64,000 nt of DNA from Actinobacillus sp. (GTDB lineage Bacteria > Pseudomonadota > Gammaproteobacteria > Enterobacterales > Pasteurellaceae): the NCBI GenBank assembly GCA_020026075.1, contig JAHHQZ010000001.1:1-64000 (forward strand). The letters are read 5' to 3'. A program made the translations under genes and the position numbers. Of the stretch, positions 17,605 through 26,583 are shown one piece after another. The notes under the pieces were generated by a model. It was not told the DNA's origin. It ran no database searches and saw nothing but the letters and a program-made list of their open reading frames with translations. Position 1 is the stretch's first letter, and each line of letters opens with the position of its first letter.

Positions 17605-17638
17605 CAGTTTTATGTTTGCGAATTATTCCTATTTACCC

Positions 17639-17667
17639 TTGACAAGTTTTTGAGAATCGTTATCATA
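17639..17667 (+). promoter_or_regulatory. Sigma70-type promoter overlapped by a Fur box
   Basis: TTGACA (17639-17644) is 16-17 bases from TATCAT/ATCATA (17661-17667). Inside the spacer and -10 lies TGAGAATCGTTATCA (17651-17665), which matches 13 of the 14 specified positions or near of the 7-1-7 Fur consensus TGATAATNATTATCA (two mismatches). Iron-loaded Fur bound here would block RNA polymerase. No protein gene follows before a terminator. Confidence 0.75.
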
Positions 17668-17673
17668 TGCCCA

Positions 17674-17745
17674 TCTCAAATAAAAACATTCACTCCAACC
17701 TTTTTAGCACCTATTACTCCCCCACGAAATAGGTGCTTTTATTTT
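17674..17745 (+). ncRNA. Candidate Fur-repressed small RNA (HrrF/RyhB-like in logic)
   Basis: A promoter with an overlapping Fur box is followed within about 70 bases by an intrinsic terminator: AGCACCTATT (17706-17715) pairs with AATAGGTGCT (17728-17737), then TTTATTTTTAT. The loop is C-rich (ACTCCCCCACGA), suited to pairing with G-rich ribosome-binding sites. There is no room for a protein. Haemophilus influenzae has a Fur-regulated sRNA, HrrF, which I recall lying next to folK; position here, directly after folK, fits a homologue, but I could not compare sequences. Confidence 0.65.
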
Positions 17746-17836
17746 TATCCGTAAGTTGCTCTTACAACGCTTTAATTTTTAAGTGCAATCATTATAATGT
17801 GGCACTTTGCAACTTATTTTATTCAAGGATTTTCCA

Positions 17837-19036
17837 ATGGCTGATTTAGACAATATGCTTGCCGAACTCAAACGTGGCACCGACCAAATTTACTCCGAAG
17901 CGGATTTAATCGAAAAACTAAAAGAAAAACGTCCGCTGCGTGTCAAACTAGGCGCTGACCCAACAGCACCGGACATTCATTTAGGGCATACAGTGGTGTT
18001 AAACAAATTGCGTCAATTCCAGCAATTTGGACACGATGTGTATTTTTTAATCGGCGACTTCACCGCCACGGTAGGCGACCCAACAGGCAAAAGCACCACA
18101 CGTCCGCCGCTTTCTCGTGAAGACGTACTCAAAAATGCTGAAACCTACAAACAGCAAATTTTCAAAATTCTTGATCCTCAAAAAACCCACGTGGTGTTCA
18201 ACTCCGACTGGCTAAACGATCTCGGCAGTGTGGGAATGATCCGCCTAGCGTCCCACTACACAGTGGCACGTATGCTAGAACGTGATGATTTCAAAAAACG
18301 TTTCGCTAACAACCAATCCATCGCCATTCACGAATTTATTTATCCGTTGTTGCAAGGACAAGATTCCGTTGCATTGCAAGCGGACGTGGAATTAGGCGGC
18401 ACCGATCAGACCTTCAACTTGCTAATGGGACGTGAATTACAAAAAGCCAACGGTCAAAAACCGCAAGTGGCCATCACATTACCATTATTGGTAGGCTTAG
18501 ACGGCGAGAAAAAAATGTCCAAATCACTTGGCAACTACATTGGCGTTGACGAAGCACCAAGCGAAATGTTCGGCAAAGTAATGTCTATTTCCGATGACTT
18601 AATGTGGGACTGGTACGATTTACTTTCATTCCGCCCATTAACCGAAATCGCCCAGCTCAAAGCAGACGTTGCCGCAGGTCGCAACCCTCGTGATGTGAAA
18701 ATTTTATTAGCAAAAGAAATCATCGCTCGTTTCCACGATGAAAACGCCGCTAACGTAGCGGAACAAGAGTTTATCAACCGTTTCCAAAAAGGGGCAATGC
18801 CTGATGAAATGCCAGAATTTACTTTTAACGACTGGCAAAACTGGAGCTTAGCGAATTTGCTTAAAGAGGCCAATCTCGTTGCGTCAACCTCAGATGCACA
18901 CCGTATGCTCAAACAAGGGGCGGTAAAAATTGACGGCGAAAAAGTCTCCGCCGAAGCCACCAAAGCGCCATTAAGCGCTGGTACGCAAGTTTACCAAGTG
19001 GGTAAACGCAAGTTCGCTCGTGTTACCCTCGCTTAA
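17837..19036 (+). CDS. tyrS: Tyrosyl-tRNA synthetase
   Basis: Charges tRNA-Tyr. A 399-residue class I synthetase with the HIGH-type motif DIHLGHT (46-52), the KMSKS motif GEKKMSKSLGN and a C-terminal S4 RNA-binding domain (about 335-399, LLKEANLVASTSDAHRMLKQGAV). The open frame begins 10 codons earlier, but AAGGAT lies before the ATG at 17837 (MADLDNMLAEL), which I take as the start. Eleven bases separate it from tsaE. Confidence 0.96.
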   Translation: MADLDNMLAELKRGTDQIYSEADLIEKLKEKRPLRVKLGADPTAPDIHLGHTVVLNKLRQFQQFGHDVYFLIGDFTATVGDPTGKSTTRPPLSREDVLKNAETYKQQIFKILDPQKTHVVFNSDWLNDLGSVGMIRLASHYTVARMLERDDFKKRFANNQSIAIHEFIYPLLQGQDSVALQADVELGGTDQTFNLLMGRELQKANGQKPQVAITLPLLVGLDGEKKMSKSLGNYIGVDEAPSEMFGKVMSISDDLMWDWYDLLSFRPLTEIAQLKADVAAGRNPRDVKILLAKEIIARFHDENAANVAEQEFINRFQKGAMPDEMPEFTFNDWQNWSLANLLKEANLVASTSDAHRMLKQGAVKIDGEKVSAEATKAPLSAGTQVYQVGKRKFARVTLA

Positions 19037-19047
19037 CGGAAACCTCT

Positions 19048-19539
19048 ATGTGCGCACAAGCTCAATTCCATACCGCTGACGAAACCGCCCTACTTGCGTG
19101 GGGGGGTAAATTGATGCACGCCATCTTAGCAACACCCAAGCAACAAGGCACGGTGATTTATTTAGAAGGCGATCTCGGCGCAGGGAAAACTACCCTTAGC
19201 CGTTCGCTCATTCAAAGTCTTGGCTTTACAGGCAATGTGAAAAGCCCCACTTACACCCTCGTGGAAGAATATCACCTACCCGCAATGCAGGTTTACCATT
19301 TTGATCTGTACCGCTTAGCGGATCCTGAAGAGTTGGAATTTATGGGCATTCGTGATTACTTTAACGAAAACAGCCTCTGTTTGATCGAATGGCCAAGTCA
19401 GGGCGAAGGCTTTCTTCCAGCAGCGGATCTCATCGTTTTGCTAGACTATGCCGAGCAAGGGCGCAATATTTCTGTAAAAGCACAATCCGCCTTAGGTCGG
19501 AATATTTTGCAAAATTTTGACGGAGTGTCTCAATGCTAA
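19048..19539 (+). CDS. tsaE: tRNA t6A synthesis ATPase
   Basis: P-loop ATPase that supports TsaB-TsaD in making N6-threonylcarbamoyladenosine in tRNA. Walker A GDLGAGKTTLSR (41-52), SPTYTLVEEY and YHFDLYRL are visible. The last 16 or so residues (ALGRNILQNFDGVSQC) are encoded by a YYGGAAT copy and exceed the usual family end, so the C-terminus looks extended by the repeat. It overlaps amiB by 7 bases. Confidence 0.93.
   Translation: MCAQAQFHTADETALLAWGGKLMHAILATPKQQGTVIYLEGDLGAGKTTLSRSLIQSLGFTGNVKSPTYTLVEEYHLPAMQVYHFDLYRLADPEELEFMGIRDYFNENSLCLIEWPSQGEGFLPAADLIVLLDYAEQGRNISVKAQSALGRNILQNFDGVSQC
19494..19518 (+). repeat. YYGGAAT word inside the tsaE C-terminus
   Basis: AGGTCGGAATATTTTGC followed by AAAATTTTG; a good example of the single-copy form with its AT-rich second block. 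Confidence 0.8.
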
Positions 19540-20735
19540 AACGCTGGCACCTTAAACAAAAAATCTGCGTTGGCCTTTGGTTGACGCTGATTTTTTTTAG
19601 CTTTCCTTTCAACGCGTTAGCCGTTGCCCCACAAGACGTATGGGTTATCGCCATTGACGCAGGTCACGGCGGACAAGATCCTGGTGCCATCGGCAGGCGC
19701 TTAAAAGTGAAAGAAAAAGATGTAACGTTCGCCATTACTAAAGAACTACAACTTTTACTTAAAAAAGATCCCCATTTTCATCCCGTGCTAACACGTACAA
19801 GTGATTATTTTATTTCCGTTCCCAAGCGGTCGGAAATCGCCCGCAAGCACAAAGCCCAGTATTTAATTTCCATTCACGCCGACAGCACCGCAAGGAATAG
19901 CAACGCACGTGGTGCCTCTGTTTGGGTGCTTTCCAACAAGCGTGCCTCCAGTGAAATGGGGCGCTGGTTGGAAGATCACGAAAAACGCTCCGAATTACTC
20001 GGCGGCGCAGGGGAAGTTTTCGCCAATTACAACGAAAAATACCTCAATAAAACCTTACTAGATTTACAGTTCCGCCACAGCCAATTTGTGGGCTATGAAC
20101 TGGGGAAGTTAGTGTTGTCTCAACTCAAAAAATTCACCCCATTGAGCAAGAAAGAGCCACAGCACGCTAGCTTAGGTGTTTTGCGTTCGCCTGATATTCC
20201 GTCTATTTTGGTTGAAACAGGTTTTCTCTCCAACCCAACGGAAGAACGCTTGCTACGCACCTCACAGCATCGAAAAAAAATCGCCAACGCCATTTACCAA
20301 AGCCTCCGTGTTTATTACGCCCAGCAAATGGCAATTCAGCTCAAACAACAAGCGGAGCAAGCAAAAGTTCAGCAAGGGCAAACCTATACCGTACGTAAAG
20401 GCGACTCCCTTTCAGGCATTGCTCGCCGCTATAAAATAAGCCTAACGCAACTCAAATCACTCAATAATTTGAAATCGAATACTTTGCGTATTGGGCAAAA
20501 ACTCGTGGTTACGCCAAAAGTGGAAACCGCCAAAACCGATGCTTTTGCAATTTTAGATCAACTACCAAACACCAAAACATCGCCGAATATTCCAGCCATT
20601 TATGTAGCACGCAAGGGCGACACGCTGTTTAGTATCGCCAACCGTTTTAACGTGAGCGTGGCGACCTTGAAAGCTAAAAATCCGCTGTTAAAAAAACGCG
20701 CCTTGTTCATTGGACAGCGGTTACATTTACGCTAG
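19533..20735 (+). CDS. amiB: N-acetylmuramoyl-L-alanine amidase with two LysM domains
   Basis: A periplasmic zinc amidase that cleaves the septal murein crosslink stem. Signal peptide at 1-30 (KICVGLWLTLIFFSFPFNALA), Amidase_3 domain with IDAGHGGQDPGAIG (His45), SIHAD and LVETGFLSN, then two LysM modules (about 284-328 and 355-399). It is part of tsaE-amiB-mutL-miaA. The stop codon TAG is the first part of a YYGGAAT copy (CGC TAG GCT GGA). Confidence 0.95.
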   Translation: MLKRWHLKQKICVGLWLTLIFFSFPFNALAVAPQDVWVIAIDAGHGGQDPGAIGRRLKVKEKDVTFAITKELQLLLKKDPHFHPVLTRTSDYFISVPKRSEIARKHKAQYLISIHADSTARNSNARGASVWVLSNKRASSEMGRWLEDHEKRSELLGGAGEVFANYNEKYLNKTLLDLQFRHSQFVGYELGKLVLSQLKKFTPLSKKEPQHASLGVLRSPDIPSILVETGFLSNPTEERLLRTSQHRKKIANAIYQSLRVYYAQQMAIQLKQQAEQAKVQQGQTYTVRKGDSLSGIARRYKISLTQLKSLNNLKSNTLRIGQKLVVTPKVETAKTDAFAILDQLPNTKTSPNIPAIYVARKGDTLFSIANRFNVSVATLKAKNPLLKKRALFIGQRLHLR

Positions 20736-20758
20736 GCTGGAATTTTTTCGTTAATTTT
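20734..20758 (+). repeat. YYGGAAT word at the amiB stop codon
   Basis: AGGCTGGAATTTTTTCG then TTAATTTTG; its TAGG provides the amiB TAG stop. Single arm between amiB and mutL. Confidence 0.75.
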
Positions 20759-20771
20759 GAAAGGACAAGCT

Positions 20772-22694
20772 ATGGCCATTCAACGTTTATCTCCCCAGCT
20801 CGCCAACCAAATCGCCGCTGGCGAAGTAGTCGAACGCCCAGCCTCTGTGGTGAAAGAACTCGTGGAAAACTGCCTAGATGCTGGGGCGAAAAGCATTCAA
20901 ATCGACTTAGAAAACGCTGGCATTCGCCTAATTCGCATTCGAGATGACGGCTGCGGCATTCCCAAAGATGAATTAGCCCTTGCCTTAACTCGCCACGCCA
21001 CCAGCAAAATTCACAGCTTGGAAGATTTAGAAGCCATTTTAAGTTTAGGCTTTCGTGGCGAGGCCTTAGCCAGTATCAGCGCCGTATCACGTTTGACCCT
21101 GACCTCTCGCCCTGCAACGCAAAGCGAGGCGTGGCAAGTGTTCACGCAAGGCGAACTGATGGAATGCGTGGTAAAACCCGCCGCCCACCCTGTGGGAACC
21201 ACCCTTGAAGTAGCGGATTTATTTTTCAACACGCCGGCTCGCCGCCGCTTTCTCCGTACGCCGAAAACCGAATTTGCCCACATTGACGAAGTCATTCGCC
21301 GCATTGCCCTTGCCAAGCCGAACATCACCTTTAAGCTCACGCACAACGGCAAACTTTTGCGACATTACAAGGCGGCACAAACGCCTGAGCAACAACGCAA
21401 ACGGCTTGCGACCATTTGTAGCGACAATTTTGCCAGCCAAGCCGTCGCTATAAATTGGCAGCATTCGGAGTTTCACCTGCACGGTTGGATTGATTTCAAC
21501 AATCAAACAGCGCTGGGCGTACAGAAAACGCCTATCAATTATTGTTATGTGAACGGTCGAATGGTGCGAGATAAAGTCATTTTGCACGCCATTCGTCAAG
21601 CTTGCTCACTGGAAAATAACGCTGAACTGACCCCAGATTTCGTGCTGTTTTTGGATATTGATCCCCACGAAGTGGACGTGAACGTTCACCCAACTAAGCA
21701 CGAAGTACGCTTTCACCAAACACGCTTGGTACACGATTTTATTTATCAAGGGGTGCGCCAAGTGCTACACCGCACGCCTGCACCGCCCGCCAGCCCTGAA
21801 AGCATAACGCCTGAGCCAGCACAGCACAGCACATCGCAAGTGGCGGAAACTGCAGGAACTTGGCAGGTTACGCCTCGTTCAACCTTCAAAATTTCAGAAA
21901 AAATTCCGACCTTCGCCAAAACCGCTAGCATCGAGAAAAACCGTGCCAGTGCAGGGGCGAATTATTTCGCAAGCCCACGCCCAACGCCGCCAGCAAGCAC
22001 TAGCACGCCTAGTGCTAGGTCGGAATTTTCAGTGGAAAAATCAACAAACACGGCGCCGCCAGTCCAAGAAAATCCGCTAACGCCATCGGTTACAGCTCAC
22101 ACCGAAAAAGCACCGCTTACCACAGCCCTCCCAACAACGCCCCCAGCAAACGGCTTGTTGCGAGCCTTATTGTTAAGCGAACAAAGCTTGCCCAACGGCG
22201 ACAAACTGCAAGCCCTGCTCTTGCAACGATCCAGCCAAGTATTTGTGCTAACAGCGCCACGCCTACAACGGCTGCACGCAAAACTTGAATTAAGCCGAGC
22301 CAACAGCCCACACACGGCGCTACTCATTCCCCTAAGCTTACGCCTTGATGCCACAACAGAACCTCATTGGCAGCAGCAAAAAGCCTTTTGGCAAAAAGCA
22401 GGCTTTGAAATTTTGGAAGTCGGCGGACGGCTTAGCGTGCAACGCCTACCACAACTATTGCGTCAGCAAAATTTACAGCAAATCATCTTACAGCTACTCA
22501 CAAACCCTTGTACGAATTTTACAGATTTTCTACACGCTCTCATTCACGAATGCCAATTTGCGGCGTGGGAAAATTTTGGCACCGCTTTGCAAATGCTCAA
22601 TGATGTGGAACAAAAACTGCCAGCACAAGCCGATGAGCTAGAAAAACTATTGCAACCCTTTGATCTTCAACCTTATTTTTTACAGGAATCATAA
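20772..22694 (+). CDS. mutL: DNA mismatch repair protein
   Basis: A 640-residue GHKL ATPase linking MutS to MutH and UvrD. The N-terminus has IAAGEVVERPASVVKELVENCLDAGA, RDDGCGIPKDEL and TRHATSKI, then GFRGEALASI. The C-terminal dimerisation domain (about 455-640) lacks the DQHAxxExxxxE endonuclease motif, as expected with a MutH partner. The linker (about 345-450) is Pro/Thr/Ser-rich and carries two YYGGAAT arms (21898-21913 and 22017-22029). I start at the ATG at 20772 behind AAAGGA, not the TTG at 20757. Confidence 0.96.
   Translation: MAIQRLSPQLANQIAAGEVVERPASVVKELVENCLDAGAKSIQIDLENAGIRLIRIRDDGCGIPKDELALALTRHATSKIHSLEDLEAILSLGFRGEALASISAVSRLTLTSRPATQSEAWQVFTQGELMECVVKPAAHPVGTTLEVADLFFNTPARRRFLRTPKTEFAHIDEVIRRIALAKPNITFKLTHNGKLLRHYKAAQTPEQQRKRLATICSDNFASQAVAINWQHSEFHLHGWIDFNNQTALGVQKTPINYCYVNGRMVRDKVILHAIRQACSLENNAELTPDFVLFLDIDPHEVDVNVHPTKHEVRFHQTRLVHDFIYQGVRQVLHRTPAPPASPESITPEPAQHSTSQVAETAGTWQVTPRSTFKISEKIPTFAKTASIEKNRASAGANYFASPRPTPPASTSTPSARSEFSVEKSTNTAPPVQENPLTPSVTAHTEKAPLTTALPTTPPANGLLRALLLSEQSLPNGDKLQALLLQRSSQVFVLTAPRLQRLHAKLELSRANSPHTALLIPLSLRLDATTEPHWQQQKAFWQKAGFEILEVGGRLSVQRLPQLLRQQNLQQIILQLLTNPCTNFTDFLHALIHECQFAAWENFGTALQMLNDVEQKLPAQADELEKLLQPFDLQPYFLQES
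21898..21913 (-). repeat. YYGGAAT word in the MutL linker, copy 1
   Basis: AAAAAATTCCGACCTT, minus orientation, in the disordered linker-coding part. Confidence 0.7.
22017..22029 (+). repeat. YYGGAAT word in the MutL linker, copy 2
   Basis: AGGTCGGAATTTT, plus orientation, about 105 bases after copy 1 and facing the other way. Confidence 0.7.
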
Positions 22695-23623
22695 TGCCTA
22701 ACCCTCGCCCTACCGCCATTTTTCTAATGGGTCCCACTGCCTCTGGTAAAACCGATCTCGCCATCGCCCTGCGTGAACGCTTGCCTGTGGAAATCATCAG
22801 CGTAGATTCCGCCTTGATCTATCGTGGAATGGACATCGGCACCGCTAAACCAACAGCAGAAGAACTCGCCAAAGCACCGCACCGTTTGATCGACATTAAA
22901 GATCCAGCTGAAAGCTACTCCGCTGCCGCATTTCGCAACGATGCCTTGCGAGAAATGCAAGCCATCACCGCACAAGGCAAAATTCCCCTCCTCGTGGGCG
23001 GCACAATGTTGTACTACAAAGCCTTGCAAGAAGGGCTATCCCCCTTGCCAAGTAGCGACCCAGCCATTCGTGCGGACATTGAACAACAAGCCAGCCAACA
23101 AGGCTGGGCGGCAATGCATCAAGAATTACAAAAAATCGACCCTGTCGCCGCCGCACGCATAAATCCTAACGACAGCCAACGCATAAACCGAGCCTTAGAA
23201 GTGTTTTACATCAGCGGGAAAACCCTCACCGAATTAAGCACGCAAAAATCCCCTGAGCTACCCTACAACGTGCAAGCCTTTGCCATCGCTCCGCAAGAAC
23301 GTGCTATTTTGCACGACCGCATCGCCTTACGTTTCAACAAAATGATCGAACAAGGCTTTCAACAAGAAGTGGAAAAATTATTTAGCCGCAGCGATTTACA
23401 TTTAGACTTGCCGTCCATTCGCTGCGTGGGCTACCGCCAAATGTGGGAATTTTTGCAAGGCGACTACGACCACGCCAAAATGGTATTTCGTGGCATTTGC
23501 GCCACTCGCCAACTCGCCAAACGCCAAATCACTTGGCTACGTGGCTGGCAAAGCCCACTCACTTGGCTTGATAGCTTAGCGGGTGAAAAAAATATTGATC
23601 ACGTACTAAAACAATTTCAATAA
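22694..23623 (+). CDS. miaA: tRNA dimethylallyltransferase
   Basis: Adds the isopentenyl group to A37 of tRNAs that read UNN codons. P-loop GPTASGKTDLAI (13-24), DSALIYRGMDIGTAKP, LVGGTMLYYKAL and the C-terminal RQLAKRQITWLR are all present; length 309 is normal. Its ATG overlaps the mutL stop (TAATG), so it is coupled to mutL. In many gammaproteobacteria hfq follows, but here a convergent gene does. Confidence 0.96.
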   Translation: MPNPRPTAIFLMGPTASGKTDLAIALRERLPVEIISVDSALIYRGMDIGTAKPTAEELAKAPHRLIDIKDPAESYSAAAFRNDALREMQAITAQGKIPLLVGGTMLYYKALQEGLSPLPSSDPAIRADIEQQASQQGWAAMHQELQKIDPVAAARINPNDSQRINRALEVFYISGKTLTELSTQKSPELPYNVQAFAIAPQERAILHDRIALRFNKMIEQGFQQEVEKLFSRSDLHLDLPSIRCVGYRQMWEFLQGDYDHAKMVFRGICATRQLAKRQITWLRGWQSPLTWLDSLAGEKNIDHVLKQFQ

Positions 23624-23628
23624 AACGA

Positions 23629-23659
23629 AGATCGGAATTTCTGTAAAAATTCCGACCTT
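23629..23659. terminator. YYGGAAT inverted pair acting as terminator between miaA and the NYN gene
   Basis: AGATCGGAATTTC and its complement AAATTCCGACCTT around a short centre, located between two convergent genes; T-rich sequence follows on the plus strand. Confidence 0.65.
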
Positions 23660-23682
23660 CTTTCTTCTTTTTAGATAGCATG

Positions 23683-25200
23683 CTAACGGCGTTTCACTAC
23701 AAATTTTTCTGGCTCACTTTTAAAGGTTTTGTCATCAATGCACGCTAAGATCAACTGCAATTCCGCTTGGCTTTTGGATTTGAACTTCTTCATTTTGGAT
23801 AATTTTTCTGCTAAATAAGCGATAGATTGTTCAGGTTCACTTTTGGGAATTAATCCGCCTAACCTACTCACGTAAGGTGAGTAGTCTATTTCTTCAACAT
23901 AAACTGTGCTATTCATTTTGCTCGTTTCAAAATTACCAAAACTTTCCAATAGTGCCGAAAGGGTTTTATAACCGTATTGTTTCACTGAAAATGTAGGTAA
24001 TTGCTGCTTAATTAAAGATCCCACTGCGCCAATATTGGCTTTCCTACCTGACTTATCTTTCTTACTCGCCCTAACTGCCTGAATAATAATGCCTAATAAT
24101 TGCCATTTTTTCAGCCAATCTTGCGGGATAGTAACCTTATTTTCATCAGTTTTAGGCACGTTATTTAGCGTTAAATCACGTTTGAGCAACGTTTTACGTC
24201 GTATGGTTTGCTCATTGATAGAAATTTCAAAATCAGGATGTTCAAGGCAACTAAGGATTAATTTTAACTGCGGTATGGTTTTATTTTTAAACGCAGAAAG
24301 TTCACTTAACTGCTGAGCCACTTGCTCAAAATGACGCACGGGCGTGCATTCTAAAACCAGTGACGGCAATCGTTTAAGATACGGCGTGTAATCAATTTCT
24401 TTAATATAAGCTTTACAGTTGCCTATGGAACCAAAACAAATATCAAAAATACCAAACTGCTCGGTTAGTTTTTTGAGTGTCATACGCTCATAATTCGCAA
24501 TAGAAAAACTAGGCATTTGATGTTTCATCTCAGCGCTAAGATCGCCTAAATAAACCCATTCACTTTTACCTTTTTGCTGGCACAAGCTGAGCGAACGGCG
24601 TAGTAAATTAAGTAATTTCTGCTGTTCCTGCCAAGAGATGGATTGTAAATCAAACGCTGGCACAGGTTCTGGCGGTGGGGTTTCCTCTTTTTGTGCAACA
24701 CTTGATACGGTTTGTACTAAATCGGTCGCAATCGAAGGGGCAATTTGAGCCTCTGATTGCGTGTTTTGTTGCGTTAAATCCTGCAAATAAAAAAATTCGT
24801 TGTAACTTTGGCTGACTTTATCGCTGATTTTATTGCGATCGCCTATGCCGTATACGGTAACGTTGCGTTGGCGCAGTACACGCACGAGGGGAATAAAATC
24901 ACTGTCGCTGGATACAATGCAAATGGATTGGATATTGGTTTCACATACCATTTGCATTACATCAATGCACAGCACCATATCGGCAGTGTTTTTGCCTGAA
25001 AGCACAGGGTGCGTGTCTTTGGGGATCATTCCCAGTGCCGTTACCGTATCGTAATGGTTTTTCAGTTGTTCGCTACGCCAGTTGCCATATACCGTACAGC
25101 AAGCGATTTGCCCGCTCTTAGCCATTTGATTTTGAATGTGTGATAAGCAATTTATTCCAACATTTTCAATATCAATAAAAATTGCGATTCGTTGTTTCAT
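23683..25200 (-). CDS. NYN-domain protein with two OST-HTH/LOTUS-like repeats
   Basis: 505 residues. The N-terminal 150 are a NYN (PIN-like, DUF88/LabA) domain: AIFIDIENVGIN with the acidic metal-ligand pair, KNTADMVLCIDVMQ and VSSDSDFIPLVRVLRQR. Two later blocks match the OST-HTH/LOTUS RNA-binding style (about 195-255, ending MPSFSIANYERMTLKKLTEQFG; about 370-430, ending LPTFSVKQYGYKTLSALLESFG). Each is followed by a similar tail (YIKEIDYTPYLKRL...LKLILSCLEH and YVEEIDYSPYVSRL...LQLILACIDD), so the protein holds a tandem duplication of about 175 residues. The likely role is an RNA nuclease or RNA-binding factor; the target is unknown. It stands alone between repeat pairs. Confidence 0.8.
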   Translation of the reverse strand: MKQRIAIFIDIENVGINCLSHIQNQMAKSGQIACCTVYGNWRSEQLKNHYDTVTALGMIPKDTHPVLSGKNTADMVLCIDVMQMVCETNIQSICIVSSDSDFIPLVRVLRQRNVTVYGIGDRNKISDKVSQSYNEFFYLQDLTQQNTQSEAQIAPSIATDLVQTVSSVAQKEETPPPEPVPAFDLQSISWQEQQKLLNLLRRSLSLCQQKGKSEWVYLGDLSAEMKHQMPSFSIANYERMTLKKLTEQFGIFDICFGSIGNCKAYIKEIDYTPYLKRLPSLVLECTPVRHFEQVAQQLSELSAFKNKTIPQLKLILSCLEHPDFEISINEQTIRRKTLLKRDLTLNNVPKTDENKVTIPQDWLKKWQLLGIIIQAVRASKKDKSGRKANIGAVGSLIKQQLPTFSVKQYGYKTLSALLESFGNFETSKMNSTVYVEEIDYSPYVSRLGGLIPKSEPEQSIAYLAEKLSKMKKFKSKSQAELQLILACIDDKTFKSEPEKFVVKRR

Positions 25201-25217
25201 TTATTTTTCCTATAAAA

Positions 25218-25258
25218 ACGCCGGAATATTTTCAAAATTTTTTGAAATATTCCGGCGT
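25218..25258. repeat. YYGGAAT inverted pair upstream of the NYN gene
   Basis: ACGCCGGAATATTTTC and exact complement, with a 9-base AT-rich centre. It lies between brnQ's stop and the NYN gene's start, both minus strand, so it may terminate brnQ. Confidence 0.8.
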
Positions 25259-25276
25259 GGGTTAATTCATCATTTG

Positions 25277-26572
25277 TTAATCACGAGTAAGCACCGCACT
25301 TTCACCTGGGGTTACGATTTTCCACACGTAACCTGCAACGATGCCCGCAAGAGAGAATAAAATCCATTCCATTGAGTAAGATTTTAATGGCAATTTATCC
25401 AGCAATTCTAAATGCCCCTTGCCAAGTACGGATAAAATGGAAATTATCGTAACAAAACCTAGTGCAAAGCGGTAAGAGGCGATAGGAATGTTTGTGAATA
25501 AGTTGATTAGCAACATTAACACGACCGTCATTGTGATCGGGTATAGAATCAATAATACTGGCACAGATTTGCTGATCACCGCATCTAAACCGATGTTAGC
25601 GATAGTGAAACTCACTAATACGAAAGCGTAAACATAGGCCTCGTAAGAAATACGTGGGAATACGTCGTTTAAGTATTCGCTCGCCGCAGCACAAATACCG
25701 ATAGCCGTCGTTAAGCAAGCAAGAGTTACGATAACACCAAGTATAATGCGACCAACTTCACCAAAGGCTGTGTTAGCAGAGACGTTTAAAATTTGCGTAC
25801 CAAGATTTTGTCCTTCTTCTACACTAAAAGCTAAGTGATTGCCAATCCAACCTAATGCGACATAGATCACTGCTAAGAAAAATGCAGCGATTAACCCTGC
25901 GTAAATGGTTTGTTTCGCAAGTGAGGCACCAGGTGTGCTTTTTTCTTTAATCGCAGTAAGTACAACCACAGAAAACGCCACAGCCGCTAGGGCATCAAGC
26001 GTAAAATAGCCTTCGATAACCCCATTAAAGAATGGTGATTCAATCGGTTTCGCAGCCAATGGTTCACTGCCTTGCAATAAAAAGTACACACGTATGATAA
26101 GCCCAATTAAGCTAACCAATAACACAGGCGTTAAAATCGCCCCTACACGGTCGATCATTTGGCTTGGATTAAGGCTGAGCCATAGCACAATTGCAAAATA
26201 AATTAAGCAGAAAATGATCTGCGGGATCATATTATCGCCGCTGATGAACGGTTTCACCGCAATATCATAAGCAGTCGCCGCAGTGCGAGGTCCGCCGAAA
26301 AATGGCCCAATCGCCAAGTAAATCGCCGTTAAAAAAACCAACGAAAAGGCGGGGCTAACTTTTTTTAATACCTCTTTATAGCCGCCTTTGTAAAAAGCCG
26401 CCACAATAATGCCAAGCAGTGGCAAGCCAACACCTGTGAGTACGAATCCTGAAAGTGATGCCCAGAAATCTAAGCCGGATTCCGCCCCGAGCTTAGGGGG
26501 AAAGATAAGGTTTCCTGCGCCAAAGAAGATGGCGAACAGCATAAACCCAACAACAAAAACATTTTTGTTCAT
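25277..26572 (-). CDS. brnQ: Branched-chain amino acid:cation symporter
   Basis: A 431-residue, roughly 12-helix inner-membrane carrier of the LIVCS family (Leu/Ile/Val uptake with Na+ or H+). The family N-terminus FMLFAIFFGAGNLIFPP is intact, as are LAIGPFFGGPRTAATAYDIAV and the later hydrophobic segments. I use the ATG at 26572 (MNKNVFVVGF) behind AAAGGTTG rather than the upstream MEKIKGCF. It is 11 bases downstream of tex on the same strand. The stretch coding for its C-terminus contains ACCGCACTT (reverse of the Haemophilus uptake word), one of only two in the window. Confidence 0.93.
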   Translation of the reverse strand: MNKNVFVVGFMLFAIFFGAGNLIFPPKLGAESGLDFWASLSGFVLTGVGLPLLGIIVAAFYKGGYKEVLKKVSPAFSLVFLTAIYLAIGPFFGGPRTAATAYDIAVKPFISGDNMIPQIIFCLIYFAIVLWLSLNPSQMIDRVGAILTPVLLVSLIGLIIRVYFLLQGSEPLAAKPIESPFFNGVIEGYFTLDALAAVAFSVVVLTAIKEKSTPGASLAKQTIYAGLIAAFFLAVIYVALGWIGNHLAFSVEEGQNLGTQILNVSANTAFGEVGRIILGVIVTLACLTTAIGICAAASEYLNDVFPRISYEAYVYAFVLVSFTIANIGLDAVISKSVPVLLILYPITMTVVLMLLINLFTNIPIASYRFALGFVTIISILSVLGKGHLELLDKLPLKSYSMEWILFSLAGIVAGYVWKIVTPGESAVLTRD

Positions 26573-26583
26573 AAAACAACCTT

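Noticed and set aside
19828..19838. GCGGTCGGAAATCG in amiB
   Set aside because: GGAAAT instead of GGAAT and no AT-rich partner block; chance similarity.
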